Of a stretch of 64,000 nucleotides of DNA, positions 26,439 to 35,307 are shown piece after piece. Source of the stretch: Parapedobacter tibetensis (GTDB lineage Bacteria > Bacteroidota > Bacteroidia > Sphingobacteriales > Sphingobacteriaceae); contig NZ_JAMKQJ010000001.1 of the NCBI RefSeq assembly GCF_024643205.1, forward strand, positions 124,001-188,000, in the 5' to 3' direction. A program made the translations under genes and the position numbers. Each line of letters opens with the position of its first letter. The stretch's first letter is position 1. The notes beneath the pieces were generated by a model. That model was not told the origin of the DNA and made no database searches. It saw nothing but the letters and a program-made list of their open reading frames with translations.

Positions 26439-27221
26439 ATGAAGAAAACGCTCGCCCTTGTATGTAGCCTCCTCGGGGTGGCGCTATTCGCCCATGGACA
26501 ACCGCTCCCCTATCTCAAAGAATCGGCATTCCAAGCTGGGGAGGAGCTGAATTATCGTCTACGTTATGGCGTGATATCTGCTGCCACAGGCACATTAAAA
26601 GTAGAAGATTCCAGCATTAAGTTTAGCAGCCCGCACAGTTTCCACCTCACGGCAAGGGGACGCACGTCCAGCGCATTCAGTATCTTTTATACCGTAAACA
26701 ACCGCTACGATTCATACATTGATTCGCGAACCTATTTACCCCATTATTATACCGAAAACATACATGAGGGGAATTACCGTCGCACAGACATCGTCCGGTT
26801 TAACCATAGGACCCGTACTGTGAATGGTAACAAGGGTACATTCAAAAGTGAATCGGCCCAAATGTTTGACTTACTTTCGGCGTATTATTTTGCTAGGAAC
26901 CTGGATTTGTCAGGAGTAAAACAAGGGCAATCGTTTAAACTCACCTATTTCCTGAACGATGAAATCGCTACCTTGGGTATCGAGTACATTGGTATAGAGA
27001 CCATTAAAACCCCTTTAGGTAGATTGGAATGCCTGAAATTCAGTCCCGAAATAAAGCCCGGAAGGATTTTCAGAAAGGACAGTAGGTTGTATCTATGGGT
27101 TACCAATGACGGCAACCGCATCCCCGTGAAGGCGCAGGTAGAAATATTGGTAGGTTCCGTGACACTGGAGTTGACCGATGCGAAGGGATTGAAATACGAC
27201 TTGGGAGAAAAAGCGAAGTGA
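26439..27221 (+). CDS. DUF3108 family secreted protein
   Basis: A 260-residue protein with a signal peptide (LALVCSLLGVALFAHG). The body matches DUF3108: AFQAGEELNYRLRYGVISAA near residue 31, FYTVNNRYDSYIDSRTYLPH and FKLTYFLNDEIATLGIEYIG, ending in a predicted beta-rich region. The family is periplasmic or outer-membrane associated and has no defined activity. It overlaps the possible GTG start of the DUF3109 gene by a few bases and probably shares an operon with it. Confidence 0.82.
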   Translation: MKKTLALVCSLLGVALFAHGQPLPYLKESAFQAGEELNYRLRYGVISAATGTLKVEDSSIKFSSPHSFHLTARGRTSSAFSIFYTVNNRYDSYIDSRTYLPHYYTENIHEGNYRRTDIVRFNHRTRTVNGNKGTFKSESAQMFDLLSAYYFARNLDLSGVKQGQSFKLTYFLNDEIATLGIEYIGIETIKTPLGRLECLKFSPEIKPGRIFRKDSRLYLWVTNDGNRIPVKAQVEILVGSVTLELTDAKGLKYDLGEKAK

Positions 27222-27241
27222 GCAATAACAAAACAACCACA

Positions 27242-27805
27242 ATGATTGAGGTAGGCTCTATATTGGTGAGCGAAGATTTGATAAAAGAAGAGTTTGTGTG
27301 CAACCTTGGCAAATGCCATGGGGCTTGCTGCATAGAAGGTGTTTCGGGGGCACCGTTACAGCAAGATGAACTCGCCATGCTTCAAGCGATCTATCCAAAG
27401 GTAAAATCGTATATGACCGAAAAAGGTATCGCCGCAGTAGAGGAGTTTGGGACACATGTGACCGATCTCGATGGTGACCTTACTACGCCCTGTGTAGATG
27501 GTAACAAGGAATGCGCCTATGTAACATGGGAAAACGGCATTACCAAATGCGCCATAGAAAAAGCCCATCAAAATGGAGAAATCAGTTGGAAAAAGCCCAT
27601 CTCATGCCATCTTTACCCGATCCGCACCACCGTTTACCCCGAGTTTGAAGTGTTACATTACGACCGTTGGCACATCTGCCATTCGGCATGTTCTTTGGGC
27701 AAGGAATTGAAAGTGCCTGTGTACGCCTTCCTGAAGGAACCGCTAATCCGTAAATATGGGCAGGAATGGTTTGACGAGTTGGAAGAATCGGCGGCAATGA
27801 TGTAG
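27242..27805 (+). CDS. DUF3109 family cysteine-rich protein
   Basis: A 187-residue protein with many cysteines: CNLGKCHGACC near residue 20, then CVDGNKECAYVTW, TKCAIE, SCHLYPIR and WHICHSACSLGK. The pattern resembles the YkgJ-type zinc or iron-sulfur cluster proteins, and a metal site is likely. The ATG at 27242 gives the usual N-terminus MIEVGSILVSEDLI; a GTG at 27218 overlapping the previous gene is the alternative. Function is unknown. It lies 20 bases after the DUF3108 gene. Confidence 0.85.
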   Translation: MIEVGSILVSEDLIKEEFVCNLGKCHGACCIEGVSGAPLQQDELAMLQAIYPKVKSYMTEKGIAAVEEFGTHVTDLDGDLTTPCVDGNKECAYVTWENGITKCAIEKAHQNGEISWKKPISCHLYPIRTTVYPEFEVLHYDRWHICHSACSLGKELKVPVYAFLKEPLIRKYGQEWFDELEESAAMM

Positions 27806-27880
27806 CTAATTGTAAATTATCTTAGTATCTTGTGCCAGTTTTATCACACAAGTTATACTCGTGGTTTCCGACCATTTTAC

Positions 27881-28852
27881 ATGCTCAAACTAAACGAAAT
27901 ACAGAAGCCCATTGCCGGGGAACTGGCAATTTTTGAAGATAAATTCAAAGAGTCGATGCGGAGCTCGGTTCCCCTGCTCGACCGTATCACCCACTATATC
28001 GTAAAACGCAAGGGCAAACAAATGCGACCCATGTTTGTCTTTTTCTCAGCGGGGTTATGCGGCACGATCAACGATGCCACCCACCGTGGAGCGGCATTGG
28101 TAGAACTATTGCATACGGCCACGTTGGTACATGATGATGTGGTAGACAATGCCAATGTACGCCGTGGTTTCTTTTCGGTGAATGCATTATGGAAAAACAA
28201 GATTGCCGTACTAGTGGGCGACTTCCTACTGGCCAAAGGGCTATCTCTTTCCATCCGCAATAGCGACTTCAGTTTGCTTGAGGTTGTTACACATGCCGTA
28301 GAACAGATGAGTGAAGGCGAATTGCTGCAAATCGAAAAGGCGAGGCGGATGGACATTGAGGAATCGGTATACTTCGAAGTCATCCGGCAAAAGACAGCCT
28401 CCCTCATTGCTTCGTGTTGTGCGTGCGGCGCGGCATCAGCGGGCGCTGATGAAGCGACTATCAGTCAAATGCACCGATTTGGTGAGAAAGTAGGCATCGC
28501 ATTCCAGATCAAGGATGATTTATTTGATTTTGGCATCGATGACGTAGGGAAGCCTTTGGGAAACGATATCAAGGAAAAAAAACTCACCCTACCGCTCATA
28601 TATGCGCTGAAGCAAGCGAGTAAATCCCAAAAAAGGCATATCATCAATTTGGTGAAGAACCACAATGAGGATCATGAAAAAGTCAATGAGGTGATTGATT
28701 TCGTAAAAGCCAATGGGGGTATGGAATATGCCACGTCACAGATGCTGGCTTACCAGCAAGAAGCGTTTGAAATTCTTACCCATTTCCCCCATAATGCGTA
28801 TCGGGAAGGATTGGAGCAACTCGTGAAATACACAACTGAACGGAATAAATAA
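27881..28852 (+). CDS. Polyprenyl diphosphate synthase
   Basis: A 323-residue trans-isoprenyl transferase. The first aspartate-rich motif is HDDVVDNANVRRG near residue 84 and the second is IKDDLFDFG near residue 211. GKQMRPMFVFF is the substrate-binding KxxxR region and LVGDFLLAKGLS is typical. Products are probably long-chain (octaprenyl-type) precursors of the menaquinone side chain. The start at the ATG before LKLNEIQKPI is preferred to an upstream ATG, whose extra residues match nothing. The stop is followed one base later by the terC start, so the two genes are closely coupled. Confidence 0.92.
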   Translation: MLKLNEIQKPIAGELAIFEDKFKESMRSSVPLLDRITHYIVKRKGKQMRPMFVFFSAGLCGTINDATHRGAALVELLHTATLVHDDVVDNANVRRGFFSVNALWKNKIAVLVGDFLLAKGLSLSIRNSDFSLLEVVTHAVEQMSEGELLQIEKARRMDIEESVYFEVIRQKTASLIASCCACGAASAGADEATISQMHRFGEKVGIAFQIKDDLFDFGIDDVGKPLGNDIKEKKLTLPLIYALKQASKSQKRHIINLVKNHNEDHEKVNEVIDFVKANGGMEYATSQMLAYQQEAFEILTHFPHNAYREGLEQLVKYTTERNK

Positions 28853-28853
28853 T

Positions 28854-29906
28854 ATGAGCAATGAGTTTTTATTCTTTGGCGGTTTTGTCATTTTCATTGT
28901 ATTGATGTTGGCCATTGATTTAGGCCTTTTCAGCAAGAGTAACAAGACGGTAAGTTTCACGCAGGCGGCGATCATGAGTGCCATTTGGGTGAGTTTTGCA
29001 TTGCTCTTTTATCTTGTATTGCGGGTATGGGGGCATGAGTTGCATGATATACAGGATTTCACACACTTAACCGAAATAACCAAAAAGCACTTACACAATA
29101 TCCGCTTAATACCTGATAATTTTGCTGCCAGCTTGGCGCTGTATAGAAAGAACCTCGCTTTAGAATACATCACGGGATATGTAGTGGAATACGCCTTGTC
29201 TGTAGACAATATATTTGTGATGGTATTGATCTTTAGCTCTTTTGGTGTGTCATCAAAGTATTACCATAAAGTGTTGGTATGGGGCATCATTGGTGCGATT
29301 GTCTTGCGCTTTCTGTTCATCTTCATTGGCGCAGCGTTAATTAGCAAATTTGGGTGGATACTATATGTTTTTGGGCTCTTTCTTGTCTATACAGGCATCA
29401 TGATGTTCATCCATCGTGATGAGGAGGAAGAAATCGACTCAAAAAACCACAAAGTGGTTAAATTTGCTTCTAAATATTTCTCGGTATATCCCATTTTTGT
29501 CGATGGTAAATTCTTCCATAGCGAAAACGGAAAAAAGTATGTCACCCCTCTTTTCCTCGTGTTGCTGGTCATCGAATTTACCGACCTTATATTTGCCGTT
29601 GATTCCATCCCAGCAATCTTTGCTGTAACTAAAGATCCCTATATTGTATTTTTTTCCAACATCTTTGCAATCCTCGGTTTACGCTCCATGTTTTTCCTCT
29701 TAGTCAATATTATCCATAAATTCCATTACCTCAAAACAGGGTTGTCATTCTTATTGGTATTCATCGGGGCTAAGATGTTGTTACACCATTGGTTGAGTGA
29801 ATGGGGGTTCACCACCTCACATTCATTGATTGTGATTGTATCTATATTGGCCATCAGTGTGGTTGCCTCGTTGGTTTTTCCCAAAAAGGAAGCAACTGAC
29901 GTTTGA
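28854..29906 (+). CDS. TerC family integral membrane protein
   Basis: A 350-residue polytopic protein with eight to nine hydrophobic segments. The hallmark EYALSVDNIFVMVLIFSSF near residue 118 and IEFTDLIFAVDSIPAIFAVT near residue 240 each contain the acidic membrane-embedded DNI or DSI motif. TerC/Alx proteins have been linked to manganese export and tellurite or pH stress. The gene begins one base after the prenyl synthase stop, although the two have no obvious functional link. Confidence 0.93.
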   Translation: MSNEFLFFGGFVIFIVLMLAIDLGLFSKSNKTVSFTQAAIMSAIWVSFALLFYLVLRVWGHELHDIQDFTHLTEITKKHLHNIRLIPDNFAASLALYRKNLALEYITGYVVEYALSVDNIFVMVLIFSSFGVSSKYYHKVLVWGIIGAIVLRFLFIFIGAALISKFGWILYVFGLFLVYTGIMMFIHRDEEEEIDSKNHKVVKFASKYFSVYPIFVDGKFFHSENGKKYVTPLFLVLLVIEFTDLIFAVDSIPAIFAVTKDPYIVFFSNIFAILGLRSMFFLLVNIIHKFHYLKTGLSFLLVFIGAKMLLHHWLSEWGFTTSHSLIVIVSILAISVVASLVFPKKEATDV

Positions 29907-29963
29907 CGGAGCTCATGCTTAACGACAACCACGGAGAAACGCTAGAACTGATACTGTAACATT

Positions 29964-30245
29964 TCAGAACAACAAGTCCCTTATTTCCGGTGTCTTGTCA
30001 AACACACTTTTGGCATACGGGCACAATGGCAAAATTTTAAGGTTATATTCCCTAGCAAATTCAACCGCTGCCATAACAAGCTGCTTACCTACTCCCCTGC
30101 CTGAGAAATCCGGATTCACTTCGGTGTGGTCGATGATGAATTTTTGATCGCCAGCCCAAGTATAGGTCATCAAGCCGGCCTCTTGGCCATCATCCTCCGC
30201 TTTGAAATACCCTTTTTTGCCGTTATCGTCGCGTTGGATGTCCAT
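29964..30245 (-). CDS. Small GNAT-like N-acetyltransferase (YjdJ type)
   Basis: A 93-residue protein of the short GNAT family. FIIDHTEVNPDFSGRGVGKQ near residue 34 holds the acetyl-CoA pyrophosphate loop (SGRGVGKQL), and LPLCPYAKSVFDKTPEIRDL is the usual C-terminus with a conserved Cys-Pro-Tyr. Acceptor unknown. It is transcribed towards terC and lies 78 bases downstream of the 5' end side of the oligopeptidase gene's stop. Its length is complete for this subfamily. Confidence 0.88.
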   Translation of the reverse strand: MDIQRDDNGKKGYFKAEDDGQEAGLMTYTWAGDQKFIIDHTEVNPDFSGRGVGKQLVMAAVEFAREYNLKILPLCPYAKSVFDKTPEIRDLLF

Positions 30246-30323
30246 TGTTCCTTTGTTTTGAGCAACATAATCGTGCAGGGGCTCCCCTACATGATTATCA
30301 GCCTAGTATTATTTATAGTTATC

Positions 30324-32468
30324 CTATTGTTCGGCATACGAGGCTCCCATATTTTGGAATAAAAACGCCCACTTATCGGCCTGCTCAGCGATAATCATCG
30401 CGGTAGGTTTACCAGCTCCATGACCCGCCTTGGTTTCGATCCGGATAAGCACGGGATGCTGTCCTGTATGGCATTCCTGTAGATGTGCTGCAAATTTAAA
30501 GGAATGTGCAGGCACTACCCGATCATCGTGGTCAGCTGTGGTGACCATGGTTGCAGGATAGGCTGTGCCTTCCTTCAATGCATGGTAAGGCGAGTAAGTA
30601 TGAAGATACCTAAACATGTCCTCGCTGTCATCAGCCGTGCCATAGTCATACGCCCATCCTGCACCAGCTGTAAACTTGTGGTACCGCAGCATATCCAGCA
30701 CGCCTACCGCGGGAAGTGCCACTTTGAATAGTTCCGGACGCTGGGTCATGGCTGCCCCGACCAGCAGGCCGCCATTGGAACCGCCGGAGATACCCAATTT
30801 ATCCGAAGAAGTATAGTTTTCATCGATGAGGTATTCGGCAGCGGCGATGAAATCGTCAAACACATTCTGCTTTTGGAGCTTGGTGCCCGCCAAATGCCAT
30901 TTTTCGCCATATTCACCTCCACCACGCAGGTTAGCCACCGCATATACCCCACCCTGTTCCAACAGGATGATATTAGATGTGCTGAACGAGGGTGAAAGGC
31001 TAATATTAAACCCTCCATAACCGTAAAGTAGGGTAGGATTGTTTCCATCTAACGCTAAACCTTTTTTGTGGGTGATAATCATCGGCACCTTGGTACCGTC
31101 CTTTGACGTATAGAACACTTGCTTGGACTCATATTTCGAAGGATCAAAATCCACACCAGAAGCTTTATATAATTCCGATGCACCGGATTGGATGTCATAT
31201 TTGAAAATAGTAGGAGGATACACATAGGAAGTAAATGAATAGTACAGCTCCTGGTCTTCAAGTTTGGCGTTGAACCCGCCCGCCGAACCCACATCGGGTA
31301 ATTCGATGGTGCGCTCCAATTTGCCGGTCCGGTCATATTGTTGCACCATGGATGTCGCATCCTTGAGGTAGTTGGCAAAAAGCTTGCCCCCTCCCGTACT
31401 TGGATTCAGCACGTGTTCTGTTTCAGGGATGAGGTCTACCCAGTTTTCAGGTTTCGGGCTATTTACATCTACCGTGACGATTTTCCCATTCGGTGCGTTC
31501 AGATTGGTATATATGAACAGTTTGTCCCCATCATTATCAATGATACTGTGATTCTTTTCAAAATCGTCTACGATATTCACAATGCTACTGCCTGGTATGG
31601 ATAGGTCTTGGATATATAACTCGCCGCCACTGGTAGTATTGGCTGCCGAGATGACCAGAAACCGTTCATCTTCGGTAACGTATCCCCCAATATAGCGGCG
31701 GGGTGTGCTGGGGCCGCCAAAAATCAGTTTATCTTCATGTTGAGGCGTATTGAGTTTATGGAAATAGAATTTATGCTGATCGGTTATGCCTGAAAGGGCA
31801 CTACCTTCTTTAGGCTTATCATAGCTGCTATAGTAAAAACCTTCGTTACCATGCCATGCCAATCCGCTGAATTTCACATCTACCAACGTGTCGCCGACAA
31901 TGGATTTATCTTCGGCCTTGATGACCACTACCTTACGCCAATCGGATCCCCCTTCCGAAAGCTGGTAAGCCACGAGGCTACCATCCTTGGTAAATGCGAC
32001 ACCAGCTAGCGATGTGGTGCCGTCTTCTGAAAATTTATTGGGGTCAAGGAATACTTCCACCTCCCCATCATCTCCCTTTTGTCGATACAGTACACTTTGG
32101 TTTTGCAGGCCATCATTTTTATAGAAATACGTGTATTCACCCTCTTTGAATGGTGCGGAGAATTTCTCATAGTTCCAGAGCTTCTCCAGCCGGGCATTGA
32201 TGGCATCGCGGTAAGGAATTTGCGCCAGGTAATCATTGGTCACCTTATTCTGTTCGGCTACCCACTCCTTGGTATCGGCCGCTGTATCATTTTCGAGCCA
32301 ACGATAAGGGTCGGCCACCTCCATGTCAAAATGGTTGTCGACGACATCGCCTTTTTTCGTCTCTGGATAGGGTAATAATGTGATGTCATTTGCCGGTTCG
32401 ATGGTTTTTTGGTTTTGGCAGGCTGTGACGAGCGTAGCCAATACGATCATGCTGATATTTTTATTCAT
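30324..32468 (-). CDS. Prolyl oligopeptidase (family S9A) lipoprotein
   Basis: About 714 residues. The N-terminus VLATLVTACQNQ carries a lipobox, so it is probably anchored in the envelope. Residues about 30-430 form the seven-bladed propeller (DPYRWLENDTAADTKEWV at the start). The C-terminal alpha/beta-hydrolase domain has the nucleophile in GISGGSNGGLLVGA near residue 563, the Asp in DHDDRVVPAHSFKF near 648 and the His in KAGHGAGKP near 683. It cleaves short peptides after proline. An in-frame ATG seven codons upstream (32489) is possible. A TAGCTTTG promoter lies upstream. Confidence 0.94.
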   Translation of the reverse strand: MNKNISMIVLATLVTACQNQKTIEPANDITLLPYPETKKGDVVDNHFDMEVADPYRWLENDTAADTKEWVAEQNKVTNDYLAQIPYRDAINARLEKLWNYEKFSAPFKEGEYTYFYKNDGLQNQSVLYRQKGDDGEVEVFLDPNKFSEDGTTSLAGVAFTKDGSLVAYQLSEGGSDWRKVVVIKAEDKSIVGDTLVDVKFSGLAWHGNEGFYYSSYDKPKEGSALSGITDQHKFYFHKLNTPQHEDKLIFGGPSTPRRYIGGYVTEDERFLVISAANTTSGGELYIQDLSIPGSSIVNIVDDFEKNHSIIDNDGDKLFIYTNLNAPNGKIVTVDVNSPKPENWVDLIPETEHVLNPSTGGGKLFANYLKDATSMVQQYDRTGKLERTIELPDVGSAGGFNAKLEDQELYYSFTSYVYPPTIFKYDIQSGASELYKASGVDFDPSKYESKQVFYTSKDGTKVPMIITHKKGLALDGNNPTLLYGYGGFNISLSPSFSTSNIILLEQGGVYAVANLRGGGEYGEKWHLAGTKLQKQNVFDDFIAAAEYLIDENYTSSDKLGISGGSNGGLLVGAAMTQRPELFKVALPAVGVLDMLRYHKFTAGAGWAYDYGTADDSEDMFRYLHTYSPYHALKEGTAYPATMVTTADHDDRVVPAHSFKFAAHLQECHTGQHPVLIRIETKAGHGAGKPTAMIIAEQADKWAFLFQNMGASYAEQ

Positions 32469-32505
32469 GTTGTGATGGTTTATGTTCATAATGGATCTTC
32501 TAAAA

Positions 32506-32513
32506 CAAAGCTA
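32506..32513 (-). promoter_or_regulatory. -7 box TAGCTTTG upstream of the prolyl oligopeptidase gene
   Basis: The minus-strand TAGCTTTG matches TAnnTTTG, 38 bases before the preferred start. It is divergent from the lpxH promoter at 32551-32581. Confidence 0.55.
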
Positions 32514-32550
32514 ACAAGATTTTTTTAATTTTCATTCAGATGATGGCTAA

Positions 32551-32581
32551 TTGCACATCACAACAATTTTATCTAAGTTTG
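32551..32581 (+). promoter_or_regulatory. Promoter module, copy 2, upstream of lpxH
   Basis: TTG (32551-32553), a 20-base spacer and TAAGTTTG (32574-32581), 6 bases before the ATG at 32588. It matches the 3089 module at 26 of 31 positions, including the whole 14-base end TTTATCTAAGTTTG. It decides the lpxH start: the in-frame ATG at 32540 lies upstream of the promoter. Confidence 0.7.
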
Positions 32582-32587
32582 GCTGAA

Positions 32588-33337
32588 ATGGCTACACGCG
32601 ACAAGATTTATTTCGCTTCCGATTTTCACTTGGGGGCTCACCTCCATTCCAAGACATGCGAACGGGAGGCACGGATTGTCAGTTGGCTCGATAGCATCAA
32701 AACCAATGCCGCTGAGCTCTATTTAATGGGTGATGTTTTTGACTTTTGGTTTGAATATGCCACCGTGGTACCCAAAGGTTATGTCCGTTTCCTCGGGAAA
32801 CTGGCGGAGCTGGCTGATATGGGTGTGAAAATCACGTTTTTCAAGGGCAACCACGATATGTGGATGTTTGGCTACCTTAAGGACGAACTTGGTGCCGCAG
32901 TCATTGACAACGAACTCATCATCGAACGTGGCGGAAAGACCTTCTACCTGCATCACGGCGATGGGCTTGGCCCCGGCGATAGCAAGTATAAGTTCCTTAA
33001 AAGAATTTTCAGAAGCCGATTATGCCAATGGCTTTTTGCCCGACTGCATCCCAATCTAGGTATCGGCATCGCACAACGGTGGTCGGCCCATAGCCGCATT
33101 GGATCGGGAGGCCAGGAAACATTTCTGGGGGAAGATAATGAATGGCTGGTGGTTTATGTTAAGGAAATCCTGAAAAAACAACATTCTGACTATTTCATTT
33201 TTGGGCACCGCCATCTGCCGTTGGATATCAACTTACCGAATGGCAGCCGGTACATCAACTTAGGGGAGTGGATAAACTTTAGCACATATGCCGTATTTGA
33301 CGGCAAAACATTGGAGTTGAAGGAATGGTTGAAATAA
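32588..33337 (+). CDS. lpxH: UDP-2,3-diacylglucosamine diphosphatase LpxH
   Basis: A 249-residue cytosolic phosphoesterase that makes 2,3-diacylglucosamine-1-phosphate (lipid X) in lipid A synthesis. The metal motifs are FASDFHLGAH near residue 8, LMGDVFDFWFEY, FFKGNHDMWMF, LHHGDGLGPGD and FGHRHLP. The start is placed at 32588 because the promoter's -7 box ends six bases before it. It is closer to canonical LpxH than the paralog at 18727. An SMR exporter gene follows after 16 bases. Confidence 0.9.
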   Translation: MATRDKIYFASDFHLGAHLHSKTCEREARIVSWLDSIKTNAAELYLMGDVFDFWFEYATVVPKGYVRFLGKLAELADMGVKITFFKGNHDMWMFGYLKDELGAAVIDNELIIERGGKTFYLHHGDGLGPGDSKYKFLKRIFRSRLCQWLFARLHPNLGIGIAQRWSAHSRIGSGGQETFLGEDNEWLVVYVKEILKKQHSDYFIFGHRHLPLDINLPNGSRYINLGEWINFSTYAVFDGKTLELKEWLK

Positions 33338-33353
33338 CTATGAACATGATATC

Positions 33354-33683
33354 ATGAACTGGATTATCCTTATTATTGCCGGATTATTTGAAGTCGGTTT
33401 TACCGCAAGCCTTGGTAAGGCGAAAACAACTACTGGGATGGCATCGTATTGGTGGTATGGAAGTTTTGTGGTTTGCCTCACCTTAAGCATGGTGCTGTTG
33501 GTCAAAGCCACGCAGACACTGCCCATAGGCACGGCCTATGCTGTATGGACCGGCATAGGAGCTGTCGGCACCGTATTGGTAGGTATTATTTTCTTCAAGG
33601 AACCGGCCACGTTGTGGCGTTTGGTTTTCATCACCACCCTTATCGGTTCCATCATTGGCCTGAAAGCCGTTTCGCCACATTAA
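33354..33683 (+). CDS. Small multidrug resistance family exporter, Gdx/SugE-like
   Basis: A 109-residue protein with four membrane helices. The first helix has the essential acidic residue in IIAGLFEVGFTASLGKA (Glu13), and the fourth-to-third helix part PIGTAYAVWTGIGAVGTVLV is typical of the family. The AVWTGIGAVG stretch and absence of aromatic drug-binding residues favour the guanidinium-exporter (Gdx/SugE) branch over EmrE. Some such proteins act as pairs, but no second SMR gene is nearby. It sits just after lpxH, probably by chance. Confidence 0.9.
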   Translation: MNWIILIIAGLFEVGFTASLGKAKTTTGMASYWWYGSFVVCLTLSMVLLVKATQTLPIGTAYAVWTGIGAVGTVLVGIIFFKEPATLWRLVFITTLIGSIIGLKAVSPH

Positions 33684-33769
33684 CTAAATCACCCATCCCA
33701 TGGGTTACTTTGCATTTCGAAACACCATTATACGGTTCATATTCCATTCCGGAAAACCATAAAAAAGCG

Positions 33770-33777
33770 TACTTTTG
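33770..33777 (+). promoter_or_regulatory. -7 box TACTTTTG upstream of prfA
   Basis: An exact TAnnTTTG match that gives a leader of about 80 bases before the prfA ATG at 33865. It lies before the in-frame ATG at 33775 and so argues for the shorter prfA. Confidence 0.55.
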
Positions 33778-33864
33778 CATACAATTTTTGCTGTTTCGTT
33801 TTTTTGTCGTTTTATCTTGCTGCTTTTGATTGAACGTAAAAAAAACAAACAAAAACACATAAAT

Positions 33865-34938
33865 ATGTTAGAGAAGTTAAAGGCCATAAAAGATCGTTGG
33901 GAAGAGGTGGAACGCGAATTGAGTAACCCGGATACCGTCAATAATAGGAATCGGTTCGCTAAGCTCAACAAGGAATACAAGGATTTGGGCAAAATTGTAG
34001 ATCAATACCATATCTATAAAAATATGGTTAGCAATATTGAAACCAATAAGGACATCCTCACCAATGAAAAAGACCAGGAATTGCGCGAGATGGCCAAAGA
34101 AGAACTGGATATATTGTTGGAACAAAAGGACCAGAAAGAAGACGAAATACGCTTGATGCTTATTCCTAAGGATCCGGAAGATTCTAAAAATGCCATCCTT
34201 GAAATCCGTGGAGGGACAGGGGGAGATGAAGCGGCCCTGTTTGCTGGCGACTTATACCGGATGTATACGCGTTATTTCGAACAGAAAGGATGGCGTGCCG
34301 AAGTGATGGATGTAACCGAAGGCACCGCTGGCGGTTACAAGGAAGTCATCCTCAAAGTAAATGGTGAAGATGTCTATGGGCAGCTGAAATATGAATCTGG
34401 TGTACACCGCGTGCAACGTGTGCCTGACACCGAAACCCAAGGTCGCGTGCATACCTCAGCAGCCTCCGTGGCTGTGCTCCCCGAAGCGGAGGAAGTAGAT
34501 GTAGAAGTCAATCCAGCGGATGTTGAGATGCAGACGTCACGTTCAGGTGGTGCCGGTGGGCAGAATGTAAATAAGGTAGAAACTAAAGTGCAGCTCACGC
34601 ATAAACCTTCAGGCATTGTAGTCGTATGCCAAGTAGAGCGTTCGCAATTGGCAAACCGAGAGTTGGCCATGGAAATGCTGCGGTCCAAATTATATGAGCT
34701 CGAAGTACAGAAAAAGCATGGCGATGTTTCAGCCAAGCGCAAAACAATGGTTTCAACAGGCGATCGTTCTGCCAAAATCAGGACATACAATTATCCCCAA
34801 GGCCGTGTAACCGAACATCGCATCGGGTTGACCATGTACAATCTTACAGCCATCATGGATGGTGATATACAGGGAATTATCGATGCATTACAATTCGCTG
34901 AAAACGCTGAAAAAATGAAAGAAGGGGCTACGCTATAA
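33865..34938 (+). CDS. prfA: Peptide chain release factor 1
   Basis: A 357-residue class I release factor for UAA and UAG. The PCRF domain contains EIRGGTGGDEAALFAGDLYR, and the catalytic GGQ is in RSGGAGGQNVNKVET near residue 231. RTYNYPQGRVTEHRIG near 308 is the C-terminal signature. I use the ATG before LEKLKAIKDRW; upstream in-frame residues are hydrophobic and Lys-rich without family match. The gene is followed by the tRNA-Asp promoter 40 bases later. Confidence 0.97.
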   Translation: MLEKLKAIKDRWEEVERELSNPDTVNNRNRFAKLNKEYKDLGKIVDQYHIYKNMVSNIETNKDILTNEKDQELREMAKEELDILLEQKDQKEDEIRLMLIPKDPEDSKNAILEIRGGTGGDEAALFAGDLYRMYTRYFEQKGWRAEVMDVTEGTAGGYKEVILKVNGEDVYGQLKYESGVHRVQRVPDTETQGRVHTSAASVAVLPEAEEVDVEVNPADVEMQTSRSGGAGGQNVNKVETKVQLTHKPSGIVVVCQVERSQLANRELAMEMLRSKLYELEVQKKHGDVSAKRKTMVSTGDRSAKIRTYNYPQGRVTEHRIGLTMYNLTAIMDGDIQGIIDALQFAENAEKMKEGATL

Positions 34939-34955
34939 TTATTTTAAAAAATTTG

Positions 34956-34985
34956 TTTGCAAATAGATAAAACACACTATATTTG
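34956..34985 (+). promoter_or_regulatory. Promoter of tRNA-Asp
   Basis: TTTG (34956-34959), an 18-base spacer and TATATTTG (34978-34985) fit the Bacteroidetes -33/-7 consensus. The tRNA begins 20 bases further on. Confidence 0.7.
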
Positions 34986-35005
34986 CAAACCCAAAAGGGA
35001 AAGCA

Positions 35006-35082
35006 GGTTCGGTAGTTCAGCTGGTTAGAATACATGCCTGTCACGCATGGGGTCGCGGGTTCGAGTCCCGTCCGGACCGCCA
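35006..35082 (+). tRNA. tRNA-Asp, anticodon GTC, with encoded CCA
   Basis: A 77-base cloverleaf. The acceptor stem GGTTCGG pairs with CCGGACC (one G-U pair) and the D-arm holds AGCTGGTTAGAA. The anticodon stem CATGC/GCATG encloses CTGTCAC with anticodon GTC, and the T-arm is GCGGGTTCGAGTCCCGT. It ends in GCCA with the CCA encoded. Its last 24 bases are repeated at 36819-36842 and, with one change, at 37724-37746, marking it as an integration site. Confidence 0.97.
35059..35082 (+). repeat. Attachment-type direct repeat, copy 1 (3' end of tRNA-Asp)
   Basis: GTTCGAGTCCCGTCCGGACC and the following GCCA: the T-arm-to-CCA part of the tRNA gene. It is identical over 24 bases to copy 2 at 36819-36842. 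Confidence 0.9.
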
Positions 35083-35092
35083 AATTAAAACG

Positions 35093-35130
35093 AAAACCCT
35101 TGATAATCAAGTATTATCAAGGGTTTTTTC
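35093..35130 (+). terminator. Intrinsic terminator after tRNA-Asp
   Basis: AAAACCCTTGATAAT (35093-35107) pairs perfectly over 15 bases with 35113-35127 across a CAAGT loop; the run of T continues to 35129. Confidence 0.9.
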
Positions 35131-35307
35131 TTTTTACACTTACAGGATTACTTACATAAAGTTTCAGCTTATACCATACAATGATTAGTGATTATCTCAA
35201 CAATATCAAAAGTTTCCCTATAGTTGCGAACTACTTAACTACACGACTACACTCCTCCAATCATTTTTGTAGTGTACACTACAATTTAGAAACTAAGGAA
35301 AATCGCT

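Noticed and set aside
33338..33353. Guanidine riboswitch before the Gdx-like exporter gene
   Set aside because: The gap to lpxH is only 16 bases, too short for any of the guanidine riboswitch classes.
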